A stretch of 64,000 bases of DNA from CANDYO01 sp049653745 (lineage in GTDB: Bacteria; Pseudomonadota; Alphaproteobacteria; Rickettsiales; CANDYO01): the NCBI GenBank assembly GCA_049653745.1, contig JBASGW010000059.1:28248-92247 (forward strand). Reading direction: 5' to 3'. Both the position numbers and the translations under genes were made by a program. Every line of letters begins with the position of its first letter. Position 1 is the stretch's first letter. Positions 1 to 9,656 of the stretch are shown here, piece after piece. The notes beneath the pieces are model-generated. The model searched no databases, was not told where the DNA came from, and saw only the letters and a list, made by a program, of their open reading frames with translations.

Positions 1-1036
1 GCTCTGCATTTTTAATGACTTCTTCAAAATATAATGCTGTTTCTTTCTCGACAGTTAAAATATCGGCATCATAAGCAGTTAAGTTCAAATCTTTTATATA
101 TCTTTGTTGTTTAGCTTCTGGAAGCTCTGGAAGATTTTGTCTGATATCTTCAATAAATTCTTCGGTTAAAGTTATTGGCATTAAATCTGGGTCAGGGAAG
201 TAACGATAATCTAGTGCATCTTCCTTGCTACGCATAGTTCTAGTTTTACCAGTTTCAGTGTCAAAAAGCCTAGTTTCTTGGTCCACCTTGCCACCAGATT
301 CATATAATTCAACTTGCCTTTCTGCTTCATATTCAATGGCTTTCATAATAAAGCGCATCGAGTTAAGATTTTTAATTTCACAACGAGTATTTAGACTTGT
401 ATCGCCAACTCTACGTACTGAAACATTTGCGTCGCAGCGCATGGAGCCTTTCTCCATGTCGCCATCGCAAGTTCCAAGATAGCGCACAATGCTGCGTATT
501 TTTTTAACATATTCAGCTGCTTGTTTTGGTGAACGAAGATCTGGAGCAGAAACAATTTCCATTAAAGCAATTCCACAGCGATTTAAATCGATGTAAGAAG
601 AATCGGGGCTTTGATCATGGATGCTTTTTCCAGCGTCTTGTTCTAGGTGAATGCGTTCAATATTCACTATTGTTTCTTGATTATCAACTTTTATGCTTAA
701 CTTTCCAGCTCCAACAATAGGATGATAAAATTGAGAAATTTGATATCCTTGTGGCAAATCTGGGTAAAAGTAGTTTTTACGATCAAAAGCTGATACTAAA
801 TTAATTTTTGCATTTAAGCCTAACCCTGTTTTTACTGCTTGTTCAACACAAAATTTATTTAATACTGGCAACATTCCTGGCATTGCAGCATCAATAAAAG
901 ATACCTGTGAATTTGGTTCAGCTCCAAATTCCGTTGAGCTGCCAGAAAAAAGCTTTGCCTTTGAGGTAACTTGAGCATGAATCTCTAAGCCTATTACCAC
1001 TTCCCATTCGCCTGAATTTCCACTAATAATATACAT
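1..1036 (-). CDS. gatB: Asp-tRNA(Asn)/Glu-tRNA(Gln) amidotransferase subunit B (3' part outside window)
   Basis: This is the N-terminal 345 codons of GatB, the tRNA-binding and kinase subunit of GatCAB, which phosphorylates and amidates misacylated Glu-tRNA(Gln) or Asp-tRNA(Asn). The reverse strand reads MYIISGNSGEWEVVIGLEIH, followed by the family blocks SGSSTEFGAEPN, NYFYPDLPQGYQISQ, RIHLEQDAGKS, DLNRCGIALMEIV and MRCDANVSVR. The frame is open to base 1, so the C-terminal helical and YqeY-like domains lie outside. The start ATG at 1036 sits 2 bases after the gatA stop, so the two genes are cotranscribed. Identity is secure; only the missing end is unknown. Confidence 0.96.
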   Translation of the reverse strand, partial: MYIISGNSGEWEVVIGLEIHAQVTSKAKLFSGSSTEFGAEPNSQVSFIDAAMPGMLPVLNKFCVEQAVKTGLGLNAKINLVSAFDRKNYFYPDLPQGYQISQFYHPIVGAGKLSIKVDNQETIVNIERIHLEQDAGKSIHDQSPDSSYIDLNRCGIALMEIVSAPDLRSPKQAAEYVKKIRSIVRYLGTCDGDMEKGSMRCDANVSVRRVGDTSLNTRCEIKNLNSMRFIMKAIEYEAERQVELYESGGKVDQETRLFDTETGKTRTMRSKEDALDYRYFPDPDLMPITLTEEFIEDIRQNLPELPEAKQQRYIKDLNLTAYDADILTVEKETALYFEEVIKNAE

Positions 1037-1038
1037 AA

Positions 1039-2508
1039 TTACATTCCCTTTGGCTTAAAGTTAAACTTAACTTGCGATTCTAATACCTTAGCAATTTTAA
1101 GAATAGTCAATTCATCAAAATAATTTCCAATCAATTGTAATCCTAAAGGTAAGCCATTTTTAGATAAAGCTGCAGGTAAAGAAAGGCATGGCAGTCCGGC
1201 TAAGCTTGCTGGAATTGTAAAAATATCGTTCATATACATTTCAAAAGGGGTCATCTTTTTATTCAATGCAAAGGCTTCTCCAGTGGTTGATGGCACTAAA
1301 ATAGCATCAACTTTATTATAAGCATCTTTAAAATCATTGATAATTAAATGTCTAACTTTTTGTGATTGTAAGTAAGTGGTTTCATATTCATCTAAAGATA
1401 ATACATAAGTTCCAATCATTATACGACGCTTAACTTCAGCGCCAAATCCTTGAGCTCTAGTTTTTTCATATAACTCTTCTAAGTTAGATGGGTTTTCTGT
1501 TCTAAAGCCGTATCTTACGCCATCATAGCGAGATAAGTTTGATGATGCTTCTGCAGGAGCAATAATATAATAAGCCGCTAGTCCATATTCAGTATGAGGC
1601 AAACTAATATCAATAATTTCAGCGCCTGCATCCTTTAGTTGTTTTTTAGCATCTTCCCATATTTTTATTATTTCAGGATCTGTTCCATCAATAAAATATT
1701 CTTTGGGTATACCAATTTTTATTCCCTTAATTCCGTTAGATTGTAGTAATTCTTGATGTAAATTAGGTACTGGTAAATTAACTGATGTTGAATCTTTAGG
1801 ATCAAACCCCATCATAGATTGAAGTGAAATTGTAGCATCATCAACATTTCTAGCAAAAACTCCAGCTTGATCAAGGGAGCTAGAAAAAGCTACCATACCA
1901 TAACGAGAGCATCTTCCATAAGTTGGTTTTATTCCTACAATACCGCAAAATGCAGCTGGTTGACGCACCGATCCACCTGTGTCGCTTCCCAAAGACATCA
2001 TTGCGCAATCACTAGCAACCACAGCGGCTGAACCGCCAGAAGAACCTCCAGGGGTTAGATCTTCGTCACCATTTTTCCAAGGATTTATAACATTACCAAA
2101 ACAACTAGTGGTGTTAGAAGATCCCATAGCAAATTCATCCATGTTAGTTTTACCTAACATTATAGCTCCTTGTTTAAAAACATTGGCGCTAACTGTGGAT
2201 TCATACTTAGGAACAAAATCTTTTAATATATTTGAACAGGCTGTAGTTCTTACATCTTTAGTGCAATATAAATCTTTTACACCAATAGGAATTCCTTCTA
2301 ATAAGCCAGCTTCATTTTTGTCTATTTTCTTTTGAGAAATTTCTGCATTTGCTAATGCAATTTCAGGAGTTTCTAAAACATACATATTAAGATTTCTTTT
2401 TTCTTCCATCGCATTTAAGTGATCTTGCACAAGTTCTTTAACGGAAAATTCTTTTTTCTTTAAGCCTTCTTTAGCTTCTAAAATTGAAAGATTATTTAGT
2501 TTTTTCAT
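1039..2508 (-). CDS. gatA: Asp-tRNA(Asn)/Glu-tRNA(Gln) amidotransferase subunit A
   Basis: GatA is the amidase subunit of GatCAB: it hydrolyses glutamine and sends ammonia to GatB. The 489-residue length is normal for the family. The amidase signature is complete, with the Ser-cisSer-Lys triad visible as K78 (PIGVKDLY), S156 (GGSSGGSAA) and S180 (DTGGSVRQPAA). The start codon shares its A with the gatC stop (TAATG), which implies translational coupling, and gatB follows after 2 bases. GatCAB is expected in an alphaproteobacterium that charges tRNA-Gln and/or tRNA-Asn indirectly. Nothing unusual is seen in the protein. Confidence 0.98.
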   Translation of the reverse strand: MKKLNNLSILEAKEGLKKKEFSVKELVQDHLNAMEEKRNLNMYVLETPEIALANAEISQKKIDKNEAGLLEGIPIGVKDLYCTKDVRTTACSNILKDFVPKYESTVSANVFKQGAIMLGKTNMDEFAMGSSNTTSCFGNVINPWKNGDEDLTPGGSSGGSAAVVASDCAMMSLGSDTGGSVRQPAAFCGIVGIKPTYGRCSRYGMVAFSSSLDQAGVFARNVDDATISLQSMMGFDPKDSTSVNLPVPNLHQELLQSNGIKGIKIGIPKEYFIDGTDPEIIKIWEDAKKQLKDAGAEIIDISLPHTEYGLAAYYIIAPAEASSNLSRYDGVRYGFRTENPSNLEELYEKTRAQGFGAEVKRRIMIGTYVLSLDEYETTYLQSQKVRHLIINDFKDAYNKVDAILVPSTTGEAFALNKKMTPFEMYMNDIFTIPASLAGLPCLSLPAALSKNGLPLGLQLIGNYFDELTILKIAKVLESQVKFNFKPKGM

Positions 2509-2795
2509 TATTCTACTACCTTTGGTACTACAAAACAGTTAAATGCCGATTTAGGAGCGTTGATAAGTATGCTATCGGCATAGTTGCCATCAGTTACAAC
2601 ATCATCTCTCATCAAAACTTGAGCGAAAGAAGGGTTATGTATAGGGGCGATACCTTGTGTATTAACTTTTTGAAGTTTTGTTATAACTCCAGTTATTGCT
2701 TCAAATTGTTGATTGAAAATTGTCACTTCTTCATCATTGAGATTTATTTTAGCCAGACGCGCAACTTTTCTAATCTTTTCTGGTGTGAACTCCAT
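2508..2795 (-). CDS. gatC: Asp-tRNA(Asn)/Glu-tRNA(Gln) amidotransferase subunit C
   Basis: GatC is the small structural subunit that wraps around GatA and stabilises the GatA-GatB interface. The 95-residue length is typical. It opens with the family motif TPEKIRKVARLAKINLNDEE and contains the APIHNP and LMRDDVV segments characteristic of GatC. It is the first gene of the gatC-gatA-gatB operon and overlaps gatA by one base. A 105-bp gap separates it from the upstream ileS on the same strand, so it may have its own promoter there, though I see no clear sigma-70 site. Confidence 0.97.
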   Translation of the reverse strand: MEFTPEKIRKVARLAKINLNDEEVTIFNQQFEAITGVITKLQKVNTQGIAPIHNPSFAQVLMRDDVVTDGNYADSILINAPKSAFNCFVVPKVVE

Positions 2796-2900
2796 GGTTA
2801 GGCTCCCTAATTTATACTTAGAATTGAAATATAGTATAAGTTTTTTATGACCGCAAGCATTACAAATAAACTTTTATAATAGATGTGGCCATAATTTAAT

Positions 2901-5900
2901 CTACTTTAATACTGACATTCCTAATTTTATTTTTAGATCTTCAATTTCATCTTCAATTACATGAGTAAAATTCTCACGAATTATAGACCTAAAATTTAGT
3001 TCTTTAGTTAAAGTTTGATCTTTAATAAAATCAACAAATGGTTGTAAAATATTAGAATCATTATTTAATAGCTCTATATCCAATTTAATGTTATCTGCAA
3101 CATTAAATTCTGATTCTTTTCTAGCTTGCTGAATAACTCTAATTAAGTCTCTTGCTAAACCTTCTGCTTCTAATTCTTGTGTGATGGTTAAATCTAAAAC
3201 ACATAATGCTTGATTATCGTTTAATGCTTGCGCAGAAGAAGGGTTTTTTGCTTCCAATATTAATTGTGCTTCTTCAGCTAATAGAACTTCTTCTGATATT
3301 ACAATTTTATTATCTACTAATTGCCATAAGTTTTGTTTGTTAGCTATGATAATTTCTTTAATTTTTCCAGGCAAACGCTTACCTAAAATAGGAAAGTTTA
3401 TTTTTAATTTGAAGTTAGCTTTTTCAGTAATGTTGTTGCTTATTTCCAATGATTTGATGTTTAATTCATCGTGAATTAAGTCAGAGAAATTTTTTAAGAA
3501 TTCTAAGTCATTACCATAAACAGTTAAGTTAGAAAGAGGTTGTCTGGTTCTGATATTAGCAGAACTTCTAATTGCCAGTGCGCTGCTGCACACTTCTCTA
3601 ACTTTATCCATTTGGGCAGATAGCAATTCTTCATTAGAAAGTTTAGATACATCAGGGAATAAGCATAAATGAACGCTGTTTTCAGACTTAAAATCATTAT
3701 TATGAGCTAAGCCCATATAGATGCTTTCGCAAACAAGAGGAATTAAAGGAGCTGCTGCCTGGATTATGGTAATTAAACAGCTATAGAGTGTGTCATATGC
3801 TTGCTGTTTATCTAAATCTTTTTCTGCTTTCCAGAATCTTTGGCGGCTTCTGCGGATATACCAATTATTTAGAATTTCAAAAAAATCATTTACCGCTTCA
3901 TAAGCAGAAGCAATTTCATAACTATCCATGCCATTTTTTATTTTATCTACGGCGGCTTTGAGTTTAGCTATGATATAACGATCTAGTAATTTATTAGAAT
4001 TAAAATCTAATTTAGCCTCTATTTGATCAGAATTTGCATATAAGGTGAAAAAATTATAAGCGTTCCAAATTGGTTTAATATGTAGACGAAGGGCATCTTT
4101 TACCATTCTGCCATCTTTATCAATTAATAGCTCTAATCCTTTTAGTACCGGAGAGGAGTGCATTAAGAACCTTAGGCTATCTGCGCCATAGCTATTAAAA
4201 ATTTCCTTAGGATCTGCATAATTTTGAAGTCTTTTTGAGAGTTTTTGGCCAGTAATATCTAAGATAACCCCATGGCAAATACAATTTAAAAATGGAGGTT
4301 GATCAAAAAGTGCGGTTGATAACACCATTAAAGTATAAAACCATCCTCTGGTTTGTGCAGAATATTCAACAATAAAATCAGCTGGGAAGTTTTGAAGAAA
4401 ATTTTCTTTATTTTCAAAAGGATAATGAGCTTGTCCATAAGGCATGGATCCGCTTTCAAACCAGCAATCAAAAACATCTTCCACTCGTATCATTTTAGAT
4501 TGCCCTGTAGGATCGTCAGGGTTAGGTCTTGTTAGGGTGTCGATAAAAGGCTTATGTAAATCAGTTACTTTAACTTTAAAATCTTTCTCTAATTCTTCTA
4601 TAGATCCATAAACATCAACTCTAGGATATTTAGGATTATCAGAAAGCCAGATAGGTATGGGAGTGCCCCAAAATCTATTTCTACTAATAGACCAATCACG
4701 TGCATTTTCAAGCCATTTGCCAAATACACCATCTTTTATATGTCCAGGTATCCAGTTTATCTTTTGGTTTAATTCAACCATTCTGTCTTTAAAGCTGGTA
4801 ACTTTAACATACCATGAGGGAACGGCCTTATATATTAATGGTGTGTCTGTGCGCCAGCAATGAGGATAATTATGAATATATTGCTCAGTTTTAACCCAAG
4901 AACCTAATATTTTTAATTTTTTTATAATATCATCATTAGCATCAAACACTTGAACTCCAGCAAAGTCACTAACTTCTTGAGTGAATTTTCCTTGAGAGTC
5001 AACAGGGCAAACTAATGATATGTCATTTTGTTCGCACACTATTTGATCGTCTTCACCAAATCCTGGGGCCATATGAACCACTCCGGTTCCATCGCCATCA
5101 GTAATAAATTCTCCTGGTAGAATACGGAAACTATTTTTATGCCCTATAAAATAAGGTAATAAAGGAATGTAACTTGAATATAAAAGATCTTTTCCTTTAA
5201 TAATTCCAGAAGCTATTTCAGTTTCTAATTCAACTGCATATTTATTTACAGCAGAACTTGCCAAAATATAGCATTCATTATTTTTAATTACATAAGCATA
5301 ATCCATTTCAGGATGAACTGCTAATGCAAGATTAGAAGGAAGAGTCCATGGAGTGGTTGTCCAGGCTAAAATTTTATAAGATTTTAATCCCTTTGGTAAT
5401 GCTTTAGGTATTTCATTTAAAGTGAAGGCCACGGTAACAGATTTATCAGCCCTTTCTCTATAAGAGTTATCAAGGCGAGTTTCAAAATTTGATAGAGGAG
5501 TTTCCGCTGCCCAAGAATAAGGCATAACTCTCATTGCTTGATAAAGTAGACCTTTATTGTGAAGTTCTTTAAATGCCCATAAAACTGACTCCATATAATT
5601 AATGTCCATAGTTTTATAGTCATTTTTAAAATCCACCCAGCGAGCCTGACGATTAATATATGATTCCCATTCATGAGCATAACGCATTACTGATGAGCGG
5701 CAATGTTCATTAAATTTTTCAATGCCAAACTTTACTATCTCAATTTTTCCAGAAATTCCTAATTCTTTTTCTGCGCCTAATTCTGCAGGAAGGCCATGAC
5801 AGTCCCAGCCAAAACGCCTTTCAACACGTTTTCCTAACATAGTTTGATATCTAGCAACACTGTCTTTTACAAAGCCAGTAAGCAAATGCCCATAATGCGG

Positions 5901-6068
5901 ATAGCCATTAGCGAAGGGAGGTCCGTCATAAAAAATAAAACTATTTTCTTTAGGTCTAGAATCTATAGATGCTTGAAAGACATTTTCATCTTTCCAAAAC
6001 TGTAAAATTTTCTCTTCTTCTTTTACTATATCTGAATTTGCTTGTGTTTCTGGATAATATTTGGTCAT
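2901..6068 (-). CDS. ileS: Isoleucyl-tRNA synthetase, eukaryote-like type
   Basis: Class I synthetase that charges tRNA-Ile, with an editing CP1 domain. The HIGH motif is HYGH (residues 58-61, after GPPFANGYP) and the KMSKS loop is KLSKR near residue 605-609, followed by LQNYADP. KxSKR in place of KMSKS, together with WESYINRQARWVDF and CWFESGSMPYGQ, marks the eukaryote-like IleRS group that Rickettsiales are known to carry. The open frame extends to 6215, but the extra 49 residues have no family resemblance. The start at 6068 (MTKYYPETQ) gives 1055 residues, the usual length for this type. Eukaryote-like IleRS enzymes are generally mupirocin-insensitive (family knowledge). Confidence 0.97.
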   Translation of the reverse strand: MTKYYPETQANSDIVKEEEKILQFWKDENVFQASIDSRPKENSFIFYDGPPFANGYPHYGHLLTGFVKDSVARYQTMLGKRVERRFGWDCHGLPAELGAEKELGISGKIEIVKFGIEKFNEHCRSSVMRYAHEWESYINRQARWVDFKNDYKTMDINYMESVLWAFKELHNKGLLYQAMRVMPYSWAAETPLSNFETRLDNSYRERADKSVTVAFTLNEIPKALPKGLKSYKILAWTTTPWTLPSNLALAVHPEMDYAYVIKNNECYILASSAVNKYAVELETEIASGIIKGKDLLYSSYIPLLPYFIGHKNSFRILPGEFITDGDGTGVVHMAPGFGEDDQIVCEQNDISLVCPVDSQGKFTQEVSDFAGVQVFDANDDIIKKLKILGSWVKTEQYIHNYPHCWRTDTPLIYKAVPSWYVKVTSFKDRMVELNQKINWIPGHIKDGVFGKWLENARDWSISRNRFWGTPIPIWLSDNPKYPRVDVYGSIEELEKDFKVKVTDLHKPFIDTLTRPNPDDPTGQSKMIRVEDVFDCWFESGSMPYGQAHYPFENKENFLQNFPADFIVEYSAQTRGWFYTLMVLSTALFDQPPFLNCICHGVILDITGQKLSKRLQNYADPKEIFNSYGADSLRFLMHSSPVLKGLELLIDKDGRMVKDALRLHIKPIWNAYNFFTLYANSDQIEAKLDFNSNKLLDRYIIAKLKAAVDKIKNGMDSYEIASAYEAVNDFFEILNNWYIRRSRQRFWKAEKDLDKQQAYDTLYSCLITIIQAAAPLIPLVCESIYMGLAHNNDFKSENSVHLCLFPDVSKLSNEELLSAQMDKVREVCSSALAIRSSANIRTRQPLSNLTVYGNDLEFLKNFSDLIHDELNIKSLEISNNITEKANFKLKINFPILGKRLPGKIKEIIIANKQNLWQLVDNKIVISEEVLLAEEAQLILEAKNPSSAQALNDNQALCVLDLTITQELEAEGLARDLIRVIQQARKESEFNVADNIKLDIELLNNDSNILQPFVDFIKDQTLTKELNFRSIIRENFTHVIEDEIEDLKIKLGMSVLK

Positions 6069-6242
6069 AATTTTTCTACTGAATTGAATTTTGATATTCA
6101 TATTAATGTGCGTAATGCTTTGGTGCAAGTATAAATTATATTGATGCTTTAAAATTAAAGGAACTATTAGTTGACTTGATGTCGATAGCAAGGTATTTGA
6201 GATGTTAATATTCAAATTTTATTAAATATTTTAAGGTTTATA

Positions 6243-6791
6243 ATGAGTAATTATATTGGTTATTCTAAAAATTCTCTAACATCCATACCTAGTTCAAATA
6301 ATACAACTTCTAGCTCTAGTAATTATAGTGATGGAGTATTGTTTGCAGTTGAGGTAGCAGTTGGAGTTACTATTACAGGAATTTTAAGCGCCTGTTTTTA
6401 TTTTAGAAAATATATATATTCTAAGATACTTCAAACTTATTATAAAGAAATGCCACATGATGTGCCAACTGGAGATTTTTTTGATGAGTCTCATCATATC
6501 CCCTTAAGAGATCCTATTCTTAATCCAAGTATAAATATAGAAGAAGGAGGTTCTGATAGTTTATCAGCTCCTTTATGTTTTAAAGGATTAGGCTCTGAAG
6601 AAATAAAAGTAGCCGTTCCTGTAGTAGATTTTTCTGTTTTATTTGATAAGAGAACTGCTAATCCAAGCTTGGATAATTTTTATGCATACCCAATAAATAC
6701 TGAAGAAGAATATATCTTAGAAGAAGCTGAGGTGGTTATAAGTTATAAAAATTTAGGAATGAATGAGGAGGATGGAAATTATTTAAGTTAG
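6243..6791 (+). CDS. Lineage-specific single-pass membrane protein
   Basis: 182 residues, family not recognised. A Ser/Asn/Thr-rich N-terminus (residues 8-29) is followed by one hydrophobic segment at about 31-54, the basic flank FRKYIYSKI, and an acidic tail of about 120 residues with several tyrosines. The layout suggests a membrane-anchored protein with one large soluble domain; the side of the membrane cannot be judged. ATG at 6243 follows AAGG about 9 bases upstream. The stop region overlaps by four bases the end of the convergent COQ9 gene. A protein of similar design lies at 59120. Real coding is likely, given the clean frame and domain-like composition. Confidence 0.7.
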   Translation: MSNYIGYSKNSLTSIPSSNNTTSSSSNYSDGVLFAVEVAVGVTITGILSACFYFRKYIYSKILQTYYKEMPHDVPTGDFFDESHHIPLRDPILNPSINIEEGGSDSLSAPLCFKGLGSEEIKVAVPVVDFSVLFDKRTANPSLDNFYAYPINTEEEYILEEAEVVISYKNLGMNEEDGNYLS

Positions 6792-7417
6792 TGATTATCT
6801 GCTGATAATATTTTAATAAAATTATTTATAGAACTTTTAAATTTACCAATTTTTTTAGTGTTATTAATTTGTTCTCTTAAAAAAATCTTAGTGTTGTTAT
6901 AATCTTCAGATTCGTCTGAAATCCAATATAGCAAAACGCTACTATATATTTTAGCTAAAATTAATCTTTTGCTATAATGATTAAAGTCAGTTGATTTATC
7001 TCCTACCAAATACCAAATCTCATCACAAGTTTGCCATAAATGTTTTTGAGCTAATAAAACATTGCTAGGCAGAACATAAAATTGAAGTAAATTGCGAATT
7101 GCTTCTTTTATTTTAGAATATTGCTGTAATTTTAATTCAATTAAATAAATGATTTTATCATTAGTTTTTACATGCTCATTGCTTTTGCTAAACTCTGCAA
7201 TCAAATGTTCATTCATTGATTTAATAAAATATTGCGTAAAATCTTTTATTCCTTCAGGAAAAAGAATAAGACTATATCCTGATTCAAATCCGCAGTTTGC
7301 CGCTGAAATCTTTAAATTATTTTCGCTCCATCTCTCAAATGGACAATTTTTGATAAACTGCTCCATTATTTGAGTTTTTTCTTTATCTATAAGTTTATTT
7401 ATGTCGCTTTTTTTCAT
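6788..7417 (-). CDS. COQ9 family protein (rpsU-divergently transcribed type)
   Basis: 209 residues matching the COQ9 family. In mitochondria COQ9 binds lipids and presents ubiquinone intermediates to COQ7; bacterial members are assumed to support ubiquinone synthesis. The diagnostic block near residues 135-170 reads DEIWYLVGDKSTDFNHYSKR, then LAKIYSSVLLYW, and a C-terminal amphipathic helix follows. The bacterial family was named for lying divergent from rpsU. Here rpsU is still in the divergent direction but 2.3 kb away, with a 690-residue ORF in between. An 8-bp perfect inverted repeat lies 21 bases upstream of the start. Confidence 0.88.
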   Translation of the reverse strand: MKKSDINKLIDKEKTQIMEQFIKNCPFERWSENNLKISAANCGFESGYSLILFPEGIKDFTQYFIKSMNEHLIAEFSKSNEHVKTNDKIIYLIELKLQQYSKIKEAIRNLLQFYVLPSNVLLAQKHLWQTCDEIWYLVGDKSTDFNHYSKRLILAKIYSSVLLYWISDESEDYNNTKIFLREQINNTKKIGKFKSSINNFIKILSADNH

Positions 7418-7437
7418 TATTGGAAACCACTATGTTT

Positions 7438-7459
7438 TAAAGACTATACAAAGTCTTTA
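7438..7459. promoter_or_regulatory. Inverted repeat in the COQ9 / 690-aa gene divergent spacer
   Basis: TAAAGACT, a 6-base spacer ATACAA, then AGTCTTTA form a perfect 8-bp inverted repeat in the 166-bp divergent spacer, just upstream of COQ9. It could be an operator, a leader hairpin on the COQ9 transcript, or a weak terminator. The sequence alone does not decide. No clear sigma-70 promoter was identified in the rest of the spacer. Confidence 0.35.
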
Positions 7460-7583
7460 TTAAAATTAAAAGGGTAAAATCATCAATAAGTAGCTAGTAA
7501 ATTTCAATGATTTTAATCCTCTTGCAAGCTATATTAATTATGTTATAAAGCTTTACAATAAAAATTTAAATATATTAATTGTT

Positions 7584-9656
7584 ATGGAATCAAGTGAGTT
7601 TTTAATTGATGTTACAAAAGAAGAATTAATAAAAATTGTCGATAGAGGTGAAAATAATAACTATCAACATCAGGTTATGTTATATGCTAATAATAAAGAG
7701 CTTTATCTAGTTAAATCCCTTATTAAAGGAAGAGAGAGTTTAGAAAAACAATTTTTAAGAACTGAAAAACCAGAAGCTGTTTATTTAATGGAGTTTTTAG
7801 GAGCTAGATTCTATCAATATTTTGCTAAAGATACTAATGTTGCAGAAGTAAAATTTATAAAAATGAATGATGGCTCTCTTAAGTTATCCTCTAAATGGAT
7901 TAACAATTATCATGCCTATGATTCTTCTAGTGCTCCAAAAATTCAAGGAGATAAATTAGTTATTAATGTAGATGGTTCTAATCATAATATTGAAGGAGTT
8001 ATACAAGATTTAGTATTGGCAAGATTTATTGGAGATTATGATTGTGTTGGTAATATAGATGTTAGTGCAAATTTAGGATATGTTGTTGAGCATAATCTAG
8101 AGGCGGGGGAAGTTGTTTATAAAAATGTTAAAATTGATCCTGGAGCAGCTTTTTCATTTGCTTTTACTAATTTAGAAAATAAAGCATTATATGCGAATAT
8201 GGGAGCAATAACACTTCTAACTAATAAGATATATAAAAAATATATCGACGCTCAACAACCAGAATTTTACACCTCTATCCCTTTAAGTATGATTGATTTT
8301 ACGGAAGAGGGTGCATTTTTAGCTAGAGATATTAGTCAGTTGAGTGCATTTATAGATTTTTATTATCCAGAGTTAGATATTAGAGATCCTTTAATTGGCG
8401 CTATAAGTTATAAAGATATAATTAAAAATGAAAAATTATACCAAGAATTTGCTTTATCAATTTATAAAATTGTTACAAGCTCAAATGAAGAGTTGCGTAG
8501 CTTAGTTTTTGATAATACCCCAAGTGAAATTAATGGAGAGAATGTTGAAGCTGTAAAAGAAGAAATATTTAAACAGCTTTTAGTTCGTCAAAAGCAATTA
8601 GAACAATTATATGCTCTTGAAGTTGAGTATATTAAAATATCTCATCAAAAGGGAGAGCCTTTGAGTTTTGAAGAGATGTTAAAGATTGCTAAAAGCAATA
8701 TTATATATCAACAAATTGATCATTTAGATACTGGCCAGCAATTTGCTAGTTTAAAGACTGAGGTCTTTAATAAAGCGCTAGAGTCAGCTTTGTCAAAAAT
8801 TGAAAGAGGTTTAGAAATTGAAATTGAAGAAGATGAAATTTTTTGTGTATGGACATTTGGTTTTGGTAGTTTGATTTCTTATATTCAAGATGAAAATTTT
8901 AATATGGTTCAGTTAATATTAAGAAACAGACCTGACTTAGTTGCGAAAATTAATGATCAATTAATTTCTGATTATTATGGAAATTATTCTTTAAAAAGAT
9001 ATGAATATTCTGATAGCGATAGTGAATATGATACTGAGGTTAGCTCTAAAAGATCCTCTAGTTCTGAAGAAGACGAATCTCCAGAAACAGTCACAGTTCT
9101 GCTTATTATTGCAGCTAATGTTGGTAATATAGATATTGTAAATATATTACTTGATTATGGTGCAAGTTTAGAAAATCTAGAGAATATTGTTCTTATTCCA
9201 GATTGGCTGAGAGACTTTATTTCAGCAAGATGTGAAAGCAATGACGTAAATTTTGCAGTTGATATAAAGCAAGAAATTATTAATTTATTTGACAATGAAT
9301 TAGCGGTGAGAATATCTGATGTATTAGGTGGTGCTCAAGCTGTTGATGAAGGATATTTATATGATGCGTTAAATTATGTTTGGGGAGTTTTTGCTAGTAT
9401 TTCTAATTTTATATCAAGTATAGATACACAATTATTTGATGATTTTATTCATAATATTCTCTTTACACTTGGGCAAGGTGATATCCATTATCCATTATAT
9501 TTCCCTGGATTTGGAGGAGATGATGGCGATGATTTTGGTGGTGCAGGATCGGGAGTGTCTCATGAAAATTCAAATTTAGATCCAGATCCAGATTATAATA
9601 TATATTCAGCTCAACTGCCTCCTATCTTTGGATTTTTAAATATAACTGAGAGTTAG
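7584..9656 (+). CDS. Predicted kinase-like protein with one ankyrin-like repeat, putative effector
   Basis: 690 residues with no family I can name. The N-terminal 200 residues carry marks of an atypical (PI4K/HipA-like) kinase fold. These are YLVK with K44, EAVYLMEFLGARF (64-76) as a possible helix C, SSKWI (102-106), a catalytic-loop-like GDYDCVG at 150-156 with N163, and KIDPG at 183-187 as a metal-binding DxG. About residues 503-530 form an ankyrin-like unit (TVLLIIAANVGNIDIVNILL, then DYGASLE). Before it is an acidic/Ser stretch, and the C-terminus is Gly/Asp-rich (FGGDDGDDFGGAG). No signal peptide is seen. It lies between COQ9 and rpsU, genes that are normally adjacent. Role as a host-directed effector is inference. 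Confidence 0.75.
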   Translation: MESSEFLIDVTKEELIKIVDRGENNNYQHQVMLYANNKELYLVKSLIKGRESLEKQFLRTEKPEAVYLMEFLGARFYQYFAKDTNVAEVKFIKMNDGSLKLSSKWINNYHAYDSSSAPKIQGDKLVINVDGSNHNIEGVIQDLVLARFIGDYDCVGNIDVSANLGYVVEHNLEAGEVVYKNVKIDPGAAFSFAFTNLENKALYANMGAITLLTNKIYKKYIDAQQPEFYTSIPLSMIDFTEEGAFLARDISQLSAFIDFYYPELDIRDPLIGAISYKDIIKNEKLYQEFALSIYKIVTSSNEELRSLVFDNTPSEINGENVEAVKEEIFKQLLVRQKQLEQLYALEVEYIKISHQKGEPLSFEEMLKIAKSNIIYQQIDHLDTGQQFASLKTEVFNKALESALSKIERGLEIEIEEDEIFCVWTFGFGSLISYIQDENFNMVQLILRNRPDLVAKINDQLISDYYGNYSLKRYEYSDSDSEYDTEVSSKRSSSSEEDESPETVTVLLIIAANVGNIDIVNILLDYGASLENLENIVLIPDWLRDFISARCESNDVNFAVDIKQEIINLFDNELAVRISDVLGGAQAVDEGYLYDALNYVWGVFASISNFISSIDTQLFDDFIHNILFTLGQGDIHYPLYFPGFGGDDGDDFGGAGSGVSHENSNLDPDPDYNIYSAQLPPIFGFLNITES

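Noticed and set aside
225..720. Plus-strand open frames inside gatB
   Set aside because: They lie antisense to a clear gatB frame and their composition is that of antisense sequence; the gatB frame is intact.
6069..6215. N-terminal extension of ileS (49 residues)
   Set aside because: No resemblance to any IleRS N-terminus; the family start matches ATG 6068.
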